64,000 nt of DNA from Porphyrobacter sp. (GTDB lineage Bacteria > Pseudomonadota > Alphaproteobacteria > Sphingomonadales > Sphingomonadaceae), in contig WGLN01000008.1 of assembly GCA_016125555.1 (NCBI GenBank), forward strand, positions 124,001 through 188,000. Reading direction: 5' to 3'. The notes under the pieces are model-generated. The model did no database searches. It was not told the DNA's origin and saw only the letters and a list, made by a program, of their open reading frames with translations. Made by a program: the position numbers and the translations under genes. This document shows, piece after piece, positions 18,503 to 26,886 of this stretch; the stretch's first letter is position 1, and each line of letters begins with the position of its first letter.

Positions 18503-18937
18503 ATGACAGCGGCGATGAAGCAGGATTTCAGGATCGGGAGGCGAGCCTTGGCCGCCGCTGGCGTAGCGCTGGGCGCGTGCGCTTGGTTTGTCGCCGGGCC
18601 CGTTTCGGCACAGGGCGATGGGCTCGCCATGCTCGCCTCGCTCACGAAGGGCGAATGGACGATCAAGCAGCGCGGCGGCGCGGCCGCCCGCAAGATTTGC
18701 GTCAAGAGCGGCCAGGAGCTCATTCAGCTGATGCACACGGAAAGCGGTTGCAGCCGCTTCGTGGTCGAGGACGGAGCGGCCAAGGTGACGGTGCAGTACA
18801 CCTGTCCGGGCAATGGGTATGGCCGCACCAGCATTCGGCGCGAGACATCCGGGCTGGTGCAGATAGAGAGCCAGGGCATCCACGCCGGCTTGCCTTTTCA
18901 GGTCACCGCGGAGGCGCGTCGCACCGGCCAGTGCTGA
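18503..18937 (+). CDS. Secreted DUF3617-like protein
   Basis: A 144-residue exported protein. A signal peptide is visible (RRALAAAGVALGACAWF ... VSAQ, cleavage after AQG). The mature part begins LASLTKGEWTIKQRGG and has four or so cysteines (ICVKSG, SGCSRF, YTCPGNG, GQC at the end) spaced as in DUF3617 periplasmic proteins. The function of that family is unknown. Start choice: ATG at 18503; 18446 adds an unlikely basic extension. Confidence 0.72.
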   Translation: MTAAMKQDFRIGRRALAAAGVALGACAWFVAGPVSAQGDGLAMLASLTKGEWTIKQRGGAAARKICVKSGQELIQLMHTESGCSRFVVEDGAAKVTVQYTCPGNGYGRTSIRRETSGLVQIESQGIHAGLPFQVTAEARRTGQC

Positions 18938-18981
18938 GGCGAGGCGATTGCCTTTGCTTCCCGGCGTGATAGGGCCGGCGC

Positions 18982-19680
18982 ATGACAAGCCCCGAACCCG
19001 CATCGTCGGCGCCAATGGCCGTGGTCCTGCTCTCGGGTGGGCTGGATTCGATGGTGACTGCGGCCCTCGCGCAGGAGCGCGGCTTCGCGGTGCATGCTCT
19101 CACCGTCGACTATGGACAGCGACACCGGCTGGAACTCGAATCCGCGAGGCGCATCGCCGCTCGGCTCGGTCTCGTTCGCCATACCGAAATCGCGCTTGAT
19201 CTCAGGGCTTTCGGCGGGTCGGCGCTGACCGACACGATTGACGTGCCGAAGGGCGGCGTGGGTGAGGAGATTCCGGTCACTTACGTGCCGGCGCGCAATC
19301 TCGTGTTCCTCGCCCTGACCACTGCCTGTGCGGAAGCCGCCGGCGCGCGCGATGTCTTCATTGGGGTCAATGCGCTCGACTATTCGGGCTACCCGGATTG
19401 CCGCCCCGAGTTCATCGCCAGCTTTGCCGAAACGGCGCGGCTGGGCACGAAGGCAGGAGTGGAGGGAGCGTCCTTCACGATCCATGCCCCGCTCCAGCAC
19501 ATGACCAAGGCCGATATCGCTCGCGAATGCGCGCGGCTGGGGCTCGACCCGGCGTGGAGCTGGTCGTGCTACGACCCCACACCCGGCGGGCAGGCCTGCG
19601 GCATGTGCGATTCCTGCCGGCTGAGGAAAAAGGGTTTTGCCGAAGCCGGGATTGCCGATAGCACAGCCTACGACGCCTGA
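18982..19680 (+). CDS. queC: 7-cyano-7-deazaguanine synthase
   Basis: A 232-residue ATP-dependent enzyme that turns 7-carboxy-7-deazaguanine into preQ0 for queuosine tRNA modification. The ATP PP-loop is VLLSGGLDSMV (residues 15-25). Zinc-binding cysteines are at the C-terminus in QACGMCDSCRLRKKGF, plus the SCYDP cysteine. TYVPARNLVFLALTTACAEA and NALDYSGYPDCRPEF are strong QueC signatures. No other que gene is in the window. It lies 44 bp after the secreted-protein gene. Confidence 0.96.
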   Translation: MTSPEPASSAPMAVVLLSGGLDSMVTAALAQERGFAVHALTVDYGQRHRLELESARRIAARLGLVRHTEIALDLRAFGGSALTDTIDVPKGGVGEEIPVTYVPARNLVFLALTTACAEAAGARDVFIGVNALDYSGYPDCRPEFIASFAETARLGTKAGVEGASFTIHAPLQHMTKADIARECARLGLDPAWSWSCYDPTPGGQACGMCDSCRLRKKGFAEAGIADSTAYDA

Positions 19681-19732
19681 GCCTTGCGGCTCGGCGGCCT
19701 GACAACCGGACCACTGGGATGGGGGATCTTTT

Positions 19733-21355
19733 TTGAACGAGGAAGCAAGCGCGGCGGCAAGCCGCGAGGATGCGCCGGTACCAGCCTATAGTTGGTACGC
19801 GCTGGGCGTGCTGGTGCTGATTTATGTGCTGAACTTCATCGACCGTCAGATACTCTCGATCCTCGCCAATGACATCAAGGCGGATCTCGGGGTCGACGAT
19901 GCTTTTCTGGGCTTCCTTTACGGAACCGCCTTTGCCATCTTCTACGCCCTCTTCGGAATTCCGCTCGGTCGGCTGGCCGACAGCTGGCGTCGTGTCCGGC
20001 TCATGACGCTCGGCCTGTCCCTCTGGTCAGCGATGACCGCCTTCTCGGGCTTCGCGCGCGACGCCGCGACGCTTTCGATGGCGCGGATCGGAGTGGGGGT
20101 GGGAGAGGCGACCGCGAGCCCCTCCGCCTATTCGCTGATTTCCGACTGGTTTCCGGCCCGGCTGCGAGCGACCGCGCTCGCGATCTACAGCTCCGGCCTC
20201 TATATCGGTGGCGGCGTATCGCTCGCTATCGGGGGAGTGATCGTCGATGGCTGGAACAGGGCCTTCCCCGAAGGCGATCCGGTGTTCGGACTCGCCGGTT
20301 GGCAGGCCGCCTTCGTTGCGGTGGGCCTGCCGGGTCTGCTGCTGGCGCTTTGGGTTTCCACCTTGCGCGAACCGATCCGCGGCGCGATCGACGGCATCAG
20401 AACGCCCCAGGACCCGCATCCATTTCGCGGCTTCGTCGGCGAACTCTACACCATCATCCCCGGCTTCACCTTCTTTGGTGCCGGAGCCCGGGGGATGAAG
20501 AGCCTCGCGATCAACATCGCAGCATTCCTCGGTGCGTTGGCAGTCGCATATGGCCTGACGCAGGCACTCGAGTCCGGACCGGGCCGGATTTTTTCGCCGA
20601 TCACGGACCAGTGGTTTCTTCTGGCGATCGGATATTATGCGGTGTTTTCCTGGGCGAGCGCATTGCGGGTCCGCGATTATCCGACCTTCGCGCTGACCTG
20701 GGGGTCGCCGGCTTTTCTCTGCACCGTGCTCGGTTATGGGACCGTGGCCTTCATGGCCTATTCCGCATCCTACTGGGGTGCTCCCTACGCCGAACGCACT
20801 TTTGCCGCGATTTCGAAGTCCGAACTGGGGTTTTTCCTTGGTGGAGGCGGGGCTTTCGGGGGTTTTCTCGGGGTGGTTCTCGGAGGACGCATGGCGGATG
20901 CGTTGCTCGAGCGCACGCCCTCGGGCCGGGTGTGGGTGATCCTGTTTGGGCTGTTGAGCCCGATCCCCTTCGCGGTGGTTCAATACACGACCGACGACTG
21001 GACGCTGTTCATCGTCCTGAACATCGTGGTCGGTGCGCTCGCCGCCTCGGCACTCGGAGCCGCCGCGGCCACGAGCCAATCGCTCGTCCTCCCCCGGATG
21101 CGCGGGACCGCGACGGCCACCTTCTTCCTTGCGACGACCTTGGTCGGGCTTGCGCTCGGGCCCTATCTGGCCGGCTACGTGTCAGCAAAGAGCGACGGCG
21201 ACCTGTCGAAAGGTGTTCTCGCGACACTATGGATTACACCTGTCGGCCTCGCGCTACTCGTGGCGGCGATCCGCCTCGTGCCGAAGGCTGCGGCGACCAT
21301 CGCGGAGCGTGCGAGAGCTGCTGGCGAGGAGACGATCATGGAGACCTTCGCCTAG
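19733..21355 (+). CDS. Major facilitator superfamily transporter (spinster-like)
   Basis: A 540-residue inner-membrane transporter with about 12 helices. The opening helix has LNFIDRQILSILANDIKADL, and the loop 2-3 motif is GIPLGRLADSWRRVRLM. The wording NFIDRQ...LG.SD.QLG-like and the ARIGVGVGEATASPSAYSLI segment are typical of the spinster-type MFS subgroup common in sphingomonads. The start is a TTG at 19733 preceded by GGGGGA at 19721-19726; the nearby ATG is out of frame. The substrate is unknown. Confidence 0.85.
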   Translation: MNEEASAAASREDAPVPAYSWYALGVLVLIYVLNFIDRQILSILANDIKADLGVDDAFLGFLYGTAFAIFYALFGIPLGRLADSWRRVRLMTLGLSLWSAMTAFSGFARDAATLSMARIGVGVGEATASPSAYSLISDWFPARLRATALAIYSSGLYIGGGVSLAIGGVIVDGWNRAFPEGDPVFGLAGWQAAFVAVGLPGLLLALWVSTLREPIRGAIDGIRTPQDPHPFRGFVGELYTIIPGFTFFGAGARGMKSLAINIAAFLGALAVAYGLTQALESGPGRIFSPITDQWFLLAIGYYAVFSWASALRVRDYPTFALTWGSPAFLCTVLGYGTVAFMAYSASYWGAPYAERTFAAISKSELGFFLGGGGAFGGFLGVVLGGRMADALLERTPSGRVWVILFGLLSPIPFAVVQYTTDDWTLFIVLNIVVGALAASALGAAAATSQSLVLPRMRGTATATFFLATTLVGLALGPYLAGYVSAKSDGDLSKGVLATLWITPVGLALLVAAIRLVPKAAATIAERARAAGEETIMETFA

Positions 21356-21665
21356 AGCGGCACCGTACTGGTTGCCTCTTGGGAAGGTCTTGCCGGAGCC
21401 GAAGCGGAGTTGGTGTCGGCCAGACCGCCGCTCGACGGCTAGTCGGCCGCGATTGCGGTGCCAGCGCACCCTGTCCTCCGGTTGCTAAGCTTCAGCAGTG
21501 TCGTCCGCGGCTTCGGCCTGGATGCCGTACGAACATGGAAGCGATTGGGCCGGAAGCCGCCTCTACTGACTTGCCGGTTGCGGCCGGTTCTCGCGCACTA
21601 GACCGGCAACGAAAAAGGGGCCGGATTTCTCCGGCCCCTTCTTCATCTTCACCTGCGGTGCGAGC
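21356..21665. other. Intergenic region between the MFS and OmpA genes
   Basis: A 310-bp gap between two converging genes. Apart from the terminator at 21617-21644 nothing coding or regulatory is apparent. Short open frames here show no start signals or protein-like composition. Confidence 0.6.
21617..21644. terminator. Bidirectional terminator between MFS and OmpA genes
   Basis: GGGGCCGGA (21617-21625) and TCCGGCCCC (21630-21638) form a perfect 9-bp stem with a TTTC loop. On the minus strand it is followed by TTTTTC, 22 bp past the OmpA stop, a strong intrinsic terminator. On the plus strand TTCTTC follows, so it may also stop MFS read-through. Confidence 0.88.
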
Positions 21666-22808
21666 TTACATGCCCGAACCGGGGCCGTAGGTCACTTCGA
21701 CGCGACGGTTCTGCGCTTCGCGCACACCGTCGGCGGTCGGGACGCGCGGCTGCGATTCACCGAAGGCTTCGCTGGTGATGCGGCCATCGGGGATGCCACG
21801 ACCCGTGAGGTAGCTGCGGACCGAGGCGTTGCGACGCTCGGCCAAGCCCATGTTGTACTTCACTGTACCCGCACGGTCGGTGTGGCCAGCCAGCATAACG
21901 CTGGCGGTGCCGCAGTTCGCGTAGGCGGTAACCGCGTTGTTGAGGATCGTCGCGGCTTCCGCCGTGATGTCCGACTTATCGAAGTCGAAGAACACGATGT
22001 ACGGGCCCGTGTTGCACGGAACCGGCGGCGGGGGAGGCGGCGGGGGAGGCGGCGGCGGCGGCGGGGGAGGCGGCGGCGGCGGCGGCGGCGGCGGCGGGGG
22101 CGGCGGCGGAGCCTCCTCGCCACCGAAGTTGTAGGTGATCGTTCCGAGCAGCGAGTGCGACTTCATCTCGGTCGAAATGTTCCGACCCAGCGGATCGACC
22201 AGATCGATGTTCGGAGCGTTGAAGAAACGATACTTCAGCCCGACGTCCCACGCATCACTCAGCGGAGCACGAATCCCCGCGAGCAGCTGCCATGCAAAGC
22301 CCGTGTCGGAGTCGTCCCAGACGCCGGGGCCGTTTGCGTTGACCCGGCCGTTCATGTCGATGCGAGCGACGCCGACACCACCGCCTGCGAAGCCCTGCAG
22401 ACCGTCGTCCTTGCCGAAGTCGAACAGGCCGTTGACCATGAAGCTGAGCGCGTTGATTTCGCCGAGCGCGTCACGCTGCCCGTTGAAAGTGGAAAAGCCT
22501 CCGCCATTGACCGGACTGTCGGCGAGGCCTTCACTGCCCCCCCTGACACCATTGAGGTCGGCGGCGCGGTAGCTGGCTTCGGTTTCGAGGCGGAAAGCGC
22601 CGAAGTCGTAACCCACCACGGCACCGAAGTCGTAGTCGGTATCGTAAGCCGCGTCTGCATCGCCCTTGACGCCGTTGACGTCGATGCTCTGGTCTTCGAC
22701 GATCATCACGCCGCCATCGCCTTCGATGTACCACTGACCTTCGCGGGCCATGGCGGGCGAGGCTAGCGCGGTCGAAGCCATCGCCATCCCAATGACGAGT
22801 TTGCGCAT
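21666..22808 (-). CDS. OmpA-family outer membrane protein with poly-proline linker
   Basis: A 380-residue outer-membrane protein. It begins with a signal peptide (MRKLVIGMAMASTALASPAMA). Residues ~22-225 form an 8-strand OmpA-like barrel ending in SLLGTITYNFGGEE. An uninterrupted run of 29 prolines (22023-22109) follows, then the OmpA peptidoglycan-binding domain with FFDFDKSDIT, AGHTDRAGT and the NRRVEVTYG end. It should tie the outer membrane to peptidoglycan. The proline run is much longer than usual and probably forms a stiff rod. AAAGGGGAA precedes the ATG. Confidence 0.93.
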   Translation of the reverse strand: MRKLVIGMAMASTALASPAMAREGQWYIEGDGGVMIVEDQSIDVNGVKGDADAAYDTDYDFGAVVGYDFGAFRLETEASYRAADLNGVRGGSEGLADSPVNGGGFSTFNGQRDALGEINALSFMVNGLFDFGKDDGLQGFAGGGVGVARIDMNGRVNANGPGVWDDSDTGFAWQLLAGIRAPLSDAWDVGLKYRFFNAPNIDLVDPLGRNISTEMKSHSLLGTITYNFGGEEAPPPPPPPPPPPPPPPPPPPPPPPPPPPPPVPCNTGPYIVFFDFDKSDITAEAATILNNAVTAYANCGTASVMLAGHTDRAGTVKYNMGLAERRNASVRSYLTGRGIPDGRITSEAFGESQPRVPTADGVREAQNRRVEVTYGPGSGM

Positions 22809-22976
22809 TCTAAAATTCCCCTTTGTTTTGGACTTGAGGCACCCGAGGTCTCTATCTTTTCCACACTAAAGTGGCAAGCGGTCAATAGTGCCGATGTGTT
22901 GCAAGAATGCATCTATCGTCGCTCTTCAAGCCTGCACGAAGAGGCGTTCATCGCAACCTCGCTGCCCCGTGGTTCG

Positions 22977-23441
22977 TCAGACTGGCGGAGCGCCCAAGAT
23001 GCCGATCGCCTGCAGATTTTCGACGAGCTCGGAGAGCGCTGCCCGCGCTTCGCTGTCGATGATCGAGCCGCCTTGCGGGACGGCCGGTGCCTGGGCCCTT
23101 TGCCACCCGGACCGAAAGCATAGCCAATGTGCAACTTCCCGGTCGAAAATCAGCATGCCCTCGCTCGCGGGAACGAAGTGCCATGCACCGGCGATCCAAG
23201 CAGCAAGAGCGTCTTCGTACAGGCTCCACGCCCCTGTTGCCGGCGCGGTCACCCGGTAGCATGCGCCTTCGGGCACAGCAGCGGGCGGTTCCGCCAGCGA
23301 GGCTTCGACGAGCCCCCAGGTGAGAGTGTCGAGGATAGTGAGGGCCTGATTGACGTAGAACTCCTTTTGCGACTGACCTGCGAACAGCAAGGGCAAGCCG
23401 ACCTTCGGGGTGGCAGCGGGGAAGGCGATGGGATCTGTCAT
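22977..23441 (-). CDS. DUF2793 protein, last gene of the GTA cluster
   Basis: A 154-residue protein with the DUF2793 pattern: TPKVGLPLLFAGQSQKEFYV, the VNQAL..LD segment and W-rich middle (GAWSLYEDALAAWIAGAWHF). DUF2793 genes are found next to GTA and phage tail genes in sphingomonads and rhodobacters. It starts 17 bp after the megatron gene stop on the same strand, so it is probably co-expressed. A role in a tail tip or cell-surface attachment is an inference from position. I see no convincing terminator after it. Confidence 0.8.
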   Translation of the reverse strand: MTDPIAFPAATPKVGLPLLFAGQSQKEFYVNQALTILDTLTWGLVEASLAEPPAAVPEGACYRVTAPATGAWSLYEDALAAWIAGAWHFVPASEGMLIFDREVAHWLCFRSGWQRAQAPAVPQGGSIIDSEARAALSELVENLQAIGILGAPPV

Positions 23442-23457
23442 CGGTGACTCCTTGCGT

Positions 23458-25638
23458 TCACGCCAAGACGGCGAGGAAAAGGGGAAGTGACTGATCGAAG
23501 GTCCCGGATTGCCTCACCCACAGCGCCTCCGGACCGTGCGCATCGAGCAAAAAGCTGCGCTCTTCCGGCAACAGTTGGAGCCGGGGTTCGCTCACCGACC
23601 AGGCGACATAAGGCGCGGCGACGGGGCCGAAGCCCACCAGGTAGCTCTCGCGCTCCTCGACCAGCGGAACATCGACGAGATCGTCCCAGCGCCACTGGCC
23701 GCGGGCGCGGCGCACCCAGCTCAGGGTCCAAGTGCCGTCCGCAGCGGTCTCTACCCGCGGGTGGACAGGCACGAGCGGGCGCCGCGAAAGACCGGCGTTC
23801 GCGAGCCCGGCGATGACCACGTCGCTGTCCCCGATGCCGATGGCCGCGATGCGTGTCGTCGCAAGCGCTGGAACGTCTGCCGGATCGAGCGGCACAAGTG
23901 CCTCGTCGAGCAGGATGAATTCGGTCTGTGAAGGGTGCCCTGCCGCTGCTGCCGCCTCGGTTCCGCCCCGACCGCGCAGAAGTCCTTGCAGCTTCCAACG
24001 GCGGTCTGCGAGCGGCTCGGCCCGAACGAACTGGATGACCTCGCCGCCTATGAGTGCGCGATTGGCGCCGTTGGCAAGACCTTCCAAGTCGGTATCCGCG
24101 AGGTCGAGCCCAGTGCCGACCAGTTCCACGATCGCACTAGCGTTCGCCTCGAACAGCAGTGCCGACGAAGGGCCTAGCGGTTCCTCCAGCTTACCCATCG
24201 TCGCGCGCAGTGAGCCCGAGCTGCCAAGCGGCACCAGAGTGTTCGCCTGGACGACGTAGAGCGCTGCGCCACGCCATGCGCCGCTTGCCGCCGAGGTCGC
24301 GGCGAACAGCAAGGGGGTGGTCGACCCGACACCACTTTCGGCCGGGACTTCGATCGCCGCAAGGTTCGTCTCCGGCATGGTCAGGTCAGCGGGGGGAAGA
24401 GCGGCCCCGGGATCGCCCGCCAGGGTTCCCGCCAGACCCGGTGCCACGCGCTCGAGAAGGAGTTCGACCCCGGCATCAAACCATTCCCAACTCGCGACGA
24501 ACCACAGTCCGGACGCATCGGGCAATCGCACGACCGCGCCCGGCTGCAGACGCGGATCGAGCTGGGCGATGCGCCAAGTGGCAGTCTCGGCTTGCCAGCG
24601 CGCGCGGTTCGCCCGATCATTGGCGAGCTGCCGCGCACCATCGGCGGTGAGAGTGGCTGGCAAATCGACCATCATTTCGCGTCCGAAACGCCGCGTTCCC
24701 AGCGCACGCTGGACGCCGGGTTGGTAGTCGCGCCCCTCGTCATAATAGCGCAACGCCGCAGGCTGACGGGCTGGTGTGGCGGCGCGTTGCGTCTGTCGCC
24801 CCGCCTCGCCTGATTGCCTCGCTGGAGCGAGCTGCTGGGGCAGCGTGAATATCTCGCTCTGAATTGCACCTCGGGGTGCAATCCGCAGGCGATCCTTTCC
24901 CGATGTACAGACCAGCGGGATGACTTCGTCGATCGCCGCGAGCGTGGAAGCCAGTGGACCGCCTTCATCGGCGAACCCACGGGCATGTGCTATGACCGTG
25001 TCGGAAGAGCCGGTCGCCCCCGGAACCACCAGTGCCAGAGAGACGCTCGCGTCCCCGCCCTCGGCGAAGATCTCGAAGCTCAGCGCCGGGATGCGGTTGC
25101 CGAAATCGCCGAGTTCAAGCTCCTCGAACACGACATAGGCACAGTCGCGGAACGCAGGTGCGTGCGCGCCCTTGTCTGCCGCGATCAGCGGATCGACCGG
25201 GTCGTCGCCGCGACCAGCATAGAAGCGCAGCTTGCCAGCCACCTTGAGGTCGCCCAGTGCCCCGCGCAGCAAGTTCCCGTCGGCCCAGATGCGACCGAGC
25301 CTTGCGACAGGTGTGCTCGACAGGGCCACCGCGAAGGACGCCGAATAGGTGTATGTAACAACCGAGGGTTGGCCTTTGCGCCCCTTCTGCTTGCTTCGGT
25401 TTTCGATGAGGTCGGTGGACCATATGATCGTTCCCGGCACTCGCATCCGTCCGAAATGGCGGGCAAGCGGCTGGCCGTAGCTGGAAGTGGTGACGGCAAG
25501 CTCGCGCAGACGCGGACCTTGGCGCGAACCTCCGCCGAAGATCATGCCGTCAGCCTGCTGCCCGATCAGTGCGCCGATCGCGCCGCCGACCGGCCCCCCG
25601 ATGGCCGTGCCCAGAGCAGTGAGAAGCAGTGTGGCCAT
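23458..25638 (-). CDS. GTA baseplate megatron / host-specificity protein (RcGTA g15-type, shortened)
   Basis: A 726-residue tail-tip protein. The N-terminus is hydrophobic and Gly-rich (LLTALGTAIGGPVGGAIGAL), as in RcGTA g15, followed by the conserved baseplate region (SYGQPLARHFGRMRVPG, YTYSASFAVALSS, RIWADGNLL). RcGTA g15 is, to my knowledge, about 1,300 residues with a central TIM-barrel domain. That block is missing here, while the g12 gene is correspondingly enlarged. It should form the central fibre of the baseplate, needed for cell contact and DNA delivery. It lies 4 bp after the g14 stop. Confidence 0.88.
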   Translation of the reverse strand: MATLLLTALGTAIGGPVGGAIGALIGQQADGMIFGGGSRQGPRLRELAVTTSSYGQPLARHFGRMRVPGTIIWSTDLIENRSKQKGRKGQPSVVTYTYSASFAVALSSTPVARLGRIWADGNLLRGALGDLKVAGKLRFYAGRGDDPVDPLIAADKGAHAPAFRDCAYVVFEELELGDFGNRIPALSFEIFAEGGDASVSLALVVPGATGSSDTVIAHARGFADEGGPLASTLAAIDEVIPLVCTSGKDRLRIAPRGAIQSEIFTLPQQLAPARQSGEAGRQTQRAATPARQPAALRYYDEGRDYQPGVQRALGTRRFGREMMVDLPATLTADGARQLANDRANRARWQAETATWRIAQLDPRLQPGAVVRLPDASGLWFVASWEWFDAGVELLLERVAPGLAGTLAGDPGAALPPADLTMPETNLAAIEVPAESGVGSTTPLLFAATSAASGAWRGAALYVVQANTLVPLGSSGSLRATMGKLEEPLGPSSALLFEANASAIVELVGTGLDLADTDLEGLANGANRALIGGEVIQFVRAEPLADRRWKLQGLLRGRGGTEAAAAAGHPSQTEFILLDEALVPLDPADVPALATTRIAAIGIGDSDVVIAGLANAGLSRRPLVPVHPRVETAADGTWTLSWVRRARGQWRWDDLVDVPLVEERESYLVGFGPVAAPYVAWSVSEPRLQLLPEERSFLLDAHGPEALWVRQSGTFDQSLPLFLAVLA

Positions 25639-25642
25639 GGGG

Positions 25643-26074
25643 CTAGCCCTCCTTGGTCGCGCCGATGCGCCACCGGGCGCTGACTTGGATGTCGGACCGG
25701 AGCGGCTGCGCGACCACCCGTCGCAGCCCGGCGTGAGCGTGAACGATAATGTCGCGAGCCGAGGTGATCATCAGGTGGTGCTGCCCGTATCCGAGCGCTA
25801 CGAGCAGCACCTCGTCCGGCCTTATGGGTCCCGACGCAGGTTCGAGCCCTGACCCTCCCGCACAGTCAAGCCACTGGTCGATCTGGATATTTCGCAATCC
25901 ATAGCCGTGCGGCGCTACCGGCCGATGTCCGATGGCGGCAAGACTGGCGTGGACGAGCCCGATGCAGTCCAGGCCGGTGGCGGGATCGCGCCCGTGGAGG
26001 CGGAAAGGACATCCGACCAACGCGCTGGCCGCTTCGCCGAGCGACGAGATGAGCGCCTCGCGGTTCGGTCCCAT
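25643..26074 (-). CDS. GTA NlpC/P60 cell-wall peptidase (g14-type)
   Basis: A 143-residue NlpC/P60 hydrolase. The catalytic cysteine is in GLDCIGLVHASL (about residue 39), and the histidine is in YGQHHLMITS. Such peptidases sit in the GTA baseplate and cut peptidoglycan during DNA entry. The start MGPNREAL at 26074 overlaps the g13 stop by one base (TGATG). An open extension to 26185 lies in another gene and is rejected. Confidence 0.9.
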   Translation of the reverse strand: MGPNREALISSLGEAASALVGCPFRLHGRDPATGLDCIGLVHASLAAIGHRPVAPHGYGLRNIQIDQWLDCAGGSGLEPASGPIRPDEVLLVALGYGQHHLMITSARDIIVHAHAGLRRVVAQPLRSDIQVSARWRIGATKEG

Positions 26075-26886
26075 CACGATTGCCCGTAACGCGAGAGCAG
26101 GTCGTTGCCGGGCAGGAACGGCTCTCCCCGGAAGTTTCGCGCATTGCCGAAACGCGCAGCACAGGTCGCGATGGTATGGTCGCATCCCTCGCGCAGTTCA
26201 GCCTTGGTACCGGGCGCTGTTCCCCCGGCAATTGGCCGATCAAGGACCAGCCAGTCTCCGTCGCGCCCGATGATGTCGAAACGGATGCCGGTTTGCGGCC
26301 CCGCCAGTAAGCGCAGCCTGCCGTCGATATGGGCTTCGGGCGGCAGCCCCTCGATGCGGAGCCGATTGCCATCGGCATCGATTTCCGCAACCGCTTGCAC
26401 TGAGGTGAACCGGCTAGCCGAAAGGCCGCAGCCGGGTCCGCAGAACTCGGCCCGGCAGGTGGGACTGGTGCGCGGGACGAGGTCCTGCTCAAGCAGGTGC
26501 TTGCCAGAGCGGAGTTCGGCGCTGAAGCGCGACCGATCTTCCTCGATGCGGCCGATCTGACCCGTGTAGAGTTCGTGATGCTCGAGCGTCACCCAGTCGA
26601 CAGCGCCGATCTCGATCGATGCGTCGTCGAACAGGCCCGCTGCGAGGTCCTCCTCGCGCAAGCTGTCGTGGTTGAGCGCACCTTCCGCTTCCGCGCTGTC
26701 ATTTGCGAGATCCGCGCTGAGCCTGATTGCTGCCGGAACCATGCCTGGAGCGGCGCGGTGGCGAATGCCGCCGAAGCACAGGTCGCGGTCATGGCTGGTG
26801 AAGGCGAGCATCACCCCGTCGCGCCGATAGATGCGCCAAAAAGTGGCGACCGTGTCGAGTTCGCGGTCGAGAAAAATGCGCATCAC
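26074..26886 (-). CDS. GTA baseplate hub protein, DUF2163 (g13-type)
   Basis: A 270-residue hub protein. DUF2163 marks are TFWRIYRRDGVMLAFTSHDR and the ADLANDSAEAEGAL segment. Four conserved cysteines are present in SPTCRAEFCGPGCGL and a further pair in EGCDHTIATCAARFGN, like the metal-cluster-binding tail-tip proteins (lambda gpL type); an iron-sulfur cluster is expected by analogy with RcGTA g13, not shown. The end FRGEPFLPGND is highly typical. It overlaps g12 by 4 bp and g14 by one base. Confidence 0.92.
   Translation of the reverse strand: MMRIFLDRELDTVATFWRIYRRDGVMLAFTSHDRDLCFGGIRHRAAPGMVPAAIRLSADLANDSAEAEGALNHDSLREEDLAAGLFDDASIEIGAVDWVTLEHHELYTGQIGRIEEDRSRFSAELRSGKHLLEQDLVPRTSPTCRAEFCGPGCGLSASRFTSVQAVAEIDADGNRLRIEGLPPEAHIDGRLRLLAGPQTGIRFDIIGRDGDWLVLDRPIAGGTAPGTKAELREGCDHTIATCAARFGNARNFRGEPFLPGNDLLSRYGQS

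Noticed and set aside
21882..22766. Plus-strand frames opposite the OmpA gene, including one with a poly-Gly run
   Set aside because: The poly-Gly run is only the complement of the proline codons; there is no start signal and no known domain.
22853..22885. A promoter for the OmpA gene with TTGACC as the -35 box
   Set aside because: No acceptable -10 box lies 16-18 bp downstream, so I could not place the promoter.
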